Shown here: piece by piece, positions 62,101-64,000 of the stretch
Layout of the letters: every line of letters starts with the position of its first letter
How positions within the stretch are numbered: position 1 is the stretch's first letter
The notes under the pieces: model-generated
The model's database searches: none
Told to the model about the DNA's origin: nothing
What the model saw: the letters and a program-made list of their open reading frames with translations, nothing else
Translations under genes and position numbers: made by a program
DNA from: Panorpa germanica
Taxonomy: Eukaryota > Arthropoda > Insecta > Mecoptera > Panorpidae
NCBI GenBank assembly: GCA_963678705.1
Contig: OY783210.1
Span: 19,469,331-19,533,330, forward strand
Direction of reading: 5' to 3'
DNA: 64,000 nt

Positions 62101-63677
62101 ACATAAAGATTTTGCAATGAAATATTGCCACCATAATTTCAAAGTTGATTTACTAGTATAGTATATTTCAAATAGAATTTTATCATAAATAAAATAATAA
62201 AAAATTGTAGTGTATAATATGTCCACAATTTTCTAAAAACTGGATCATATAATTATTTGATGTCTATCTTGACTTAATTAAAGCTAATGACATGTAACGT
62301 TTTACATATGTTTAAAGAGTTTGTTGTAATACAAATATGTATCCCCTGTGATAGGTTGTTGGTTGGAGGATATGGATTCGCTGGGTGAAGTCCTTGCATG
62401 TTGCAGTTACATGTTCGCGTATGAAATTACAAAACATTTGTTGTAACATGTTATTCTCACGCTGTGTAATTGTATTACTGAAATGGGTTACAACGTGGTA
62501 TTGTCAATGCTCTGTATGTTATATTAGTGAACATGAATGTATAATTATGTTCATGGATCTAGAGCACTAATACGAGGATTATTTACACATTTTCAGAAAG
62601 ATTTTAGAATAACATATATTCATAAAAACTACGGTACTTTATACTTTAAGACTTATATACCTGTTTGTTAGTACCTGTAATTTATAGAGAGAAAGAGAGA
62701 GATATACTTTTCGTATCCTACTTTATTCCATTTTTAAAGTCAAAACTTATTTTAATTCTAAAATAAGTATCGCTCTAGTTTTAAACTTTGAGCAGGAGCA
62801 CTTTAATTCAATATTATCTTTTTGTCATTCTAATTTTATATTTTAAGTTCATATGCTAAGATTATATTCTAAATTAAATAAACCAAAAAAGGAAACCATA
62901 TTAAACTGAATTTTATTAATTAAGAAGATCTTAAAGTTACTCAAAATCGAACAAACCATTCTAATTTTAACTAGAATAATTATATACGCAGTCCATCTTT
63001 GCTCTGGGGTAAAATATAAAATATAATAAATCAAAATAAGATATTTATAATAATTATTCTTTGTTAAAATGTTATATTCAAAATCCACCAACCAGCCAAG
63101 TAACACAAGTCAAAATCATTAGGAAATTCGATCTGTCAAATCCGCTACGAATAATAGCAAATCCCTAAAGAACAGAACGAAAGATTTATTTACCACTTTT
63201 TTAACGATCTAATAATTTTAATCAGTCATGTAATAAATTGAAGAATAACTTGAAAAGAAAATTCAGTGTTCAATTTTCATTTATAAGATATTTAAATAAA
63301 ATCAATTGAAAATTAAAGAAGAAAATGATATAAATCAGTATCAGGTTATAATTCGAACACTGTCTCTGTTCTTTATATTTGAAGACATATTTTTTAGAGA
63401 AAGGAAGTGTTTAATTCAGCATGAAATGACAAGATCCTTGAATACCAGGACCTTAATTCAAACACTGAAATTCTTGTATGCCTACTACTAGAAATACGTC
63501 AGAGATACATTTTTACGAATGTAACAAATAAATGAACAAACAGTTTACATAATAATAAGAGATAACATATGCTAAGTAAATTTGATCAACTGTGTACTTG
63601 TATTCTGGCAGTAGCTGAAATTTTGAAACATTGACAGGTTTATTTTTTCAACTGTACAACTGTATGGCATATGTATT
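59159..63677. other. AT-rich intergenic region upstream of the P450, no supported gene
   Basis: A less AT-rich patch at 60580-60900 contains a 66-aa frame (60723-60923) that I do not recognise. It could be a decayed element or an exon of an unknown gene, but it lacks clear splice context and domain. Other frames here (62385-62570, 62849-63106, 63306-63491) look like chance. Confidence 0.35.
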
Positions 63678-63685
63678 TATAAATA
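63678..63685 (+). promoter_or_regulatory. Candidate TATA box of the P450 gene
   Basis: TATAAATA 133 nt before the P450 ATG. Such matches are frequent in this base composition, and TTTTAG|CAG at 63808-63815 could instead be a splice acceptor of a 5' untranslated intron. Confidence 0.25.
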
Positions 63686-63817
63686 CTTATGTATTTGCGC
63701 CTTATTTCTACATACGAGTACAAGTTAAAAACGAATTTTAAATCCAAAAAAATAAATTTAAACACCGCAGTTGAAGTTGAATAATTCATTTAAAAAGATA
63801 TTGCTATTTTAGCAGTT

Positions 63818-64000
63818 ATGAAAATGATGTTGTTTCAAAGTTTCTGGCTAAACATCGCCGTAATAGTCATTTGTTTAATGGTGACGTTTCTTTATTTCTC
63901 CTGGACCTCTACGTTCAACTATTGGAAGAATAAAGGAGTAGTGTTCAAGAAGCCAATTCCACTATTTGGTAATTTAAAAAAAGTGTTGCTAATGCAGCAA
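63818..64000 (+). CDS. Microsomal cytochrome P450, 5' part (CYP6-like N-terminus)
   Basis: Sixty-one codons from ATG 63818 stay open to the window edge. Residues 9-28 form a hydrophobic N-terminal anchor (FWLNIAVIVICLMVTFLYFS). FNYWKNKGVVFKKPIPLFGN follows, i.e. the YW-x-K-x-G-V start and the KPxPxxGN proline hinge typical of clan 3 (CYP6 and CYP9) insect P450s. That family sits in the endoplasmic reticulum and oxidises plant toxins, insecticides or endogenous lipophilic compounds using CYP reductase. Helix I, the ExxR motif and the heme Cys loop lie beyond the window, so subfamily and intactness cannot be judged. ATG codons at 63824 and 63827 are alternative starts. The nearest other gene is laccase C, 55 kb away. 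Confidence 0.82.
   Translation, partial: MKMMLFQSFWLNIAVIVICLMVTFLYFSWTSTFNYWKNKGVVFKKPIPLFGNLKKVLLMQQ

Overview
The window is a 64 kb piece of a strongly AT-rich animal genome, almost certainly an insect. The evidence is spliced genes with short GT-AG introns, insect-type laccases with the N-terminal Cys-rich segment, a CYP6-like P450 N-terminus, and mariner, LINE and MITE debris. The order (for example Hemiptera) cannot be fixed from sequence alone.

Genes lie only at the two ends. Positions 1-8.8 kb hold a head-to-tail array of three laccase-type multicopper oxidase genes on the + strand. Gene A is represented by its last two exons (70-486). Gene B (1749-4582, 650 aa) and gene C (5638-8765, 651 aa) are complete, with 12 coding exons each. 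I could reconstruct every exon junction of B and C; all introns are GT-AG and the introns fall at the same positions and phases in both, so the array arose by tandem duplication. Both predicted proteins start with a signal peptide and keep the four copper-binding segments, so they look like active secreted phenol oxidases. Gene C carries small substitutions beside copper ligands. The far right end (63818-64000) starts a microsomal cytochrome P450 that runs off the window.

The roughly 55 kb between (8.8-63.8 kb) contains no gene I can support. It holds many long (TA)n arrays and a dense set of transposon remains. These include a truncated LINE with RNase H and C-terminal zinc-knuckle regions (28.5-29.2 kb), with a young 5'-truncated copy on the minus strand at 43.2 kb bounded by a 14-bp target duplication, and a solo 3' end at 56.2 kb. 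There is also a 5'-truncated mariner transposase (49.8-50.2 kb) and a palindromic mariner-like derivative (54.2-54.6 kb). Several MITE-like families have terminal inverted repeats, namely two inverted copies 40 kb apart (17.1 and 58.0 kb), a Harbinger-like element with TAA duplications (37.7-38.3 kb), a two-copy family at 35.8-36.4 and 41.9-42.6 kb, a TTAA-flanked element at 30.4-30.8 kb, and one at 20.2-20.9 kb. A dispersed SINE-like family has a tRNA-like head and a separate tail module.

Functionally, the laccases would oxidise phenols or diphenols outside the cell (cuticle, gut or salivary chemistry), and the P450 would work in the endoplasmic reticulum. Nothing in the sequence shows the two are co-regulated. 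I did not find an unmistakably new system; the most interesting items are the laccase expansion and the transposon structures.
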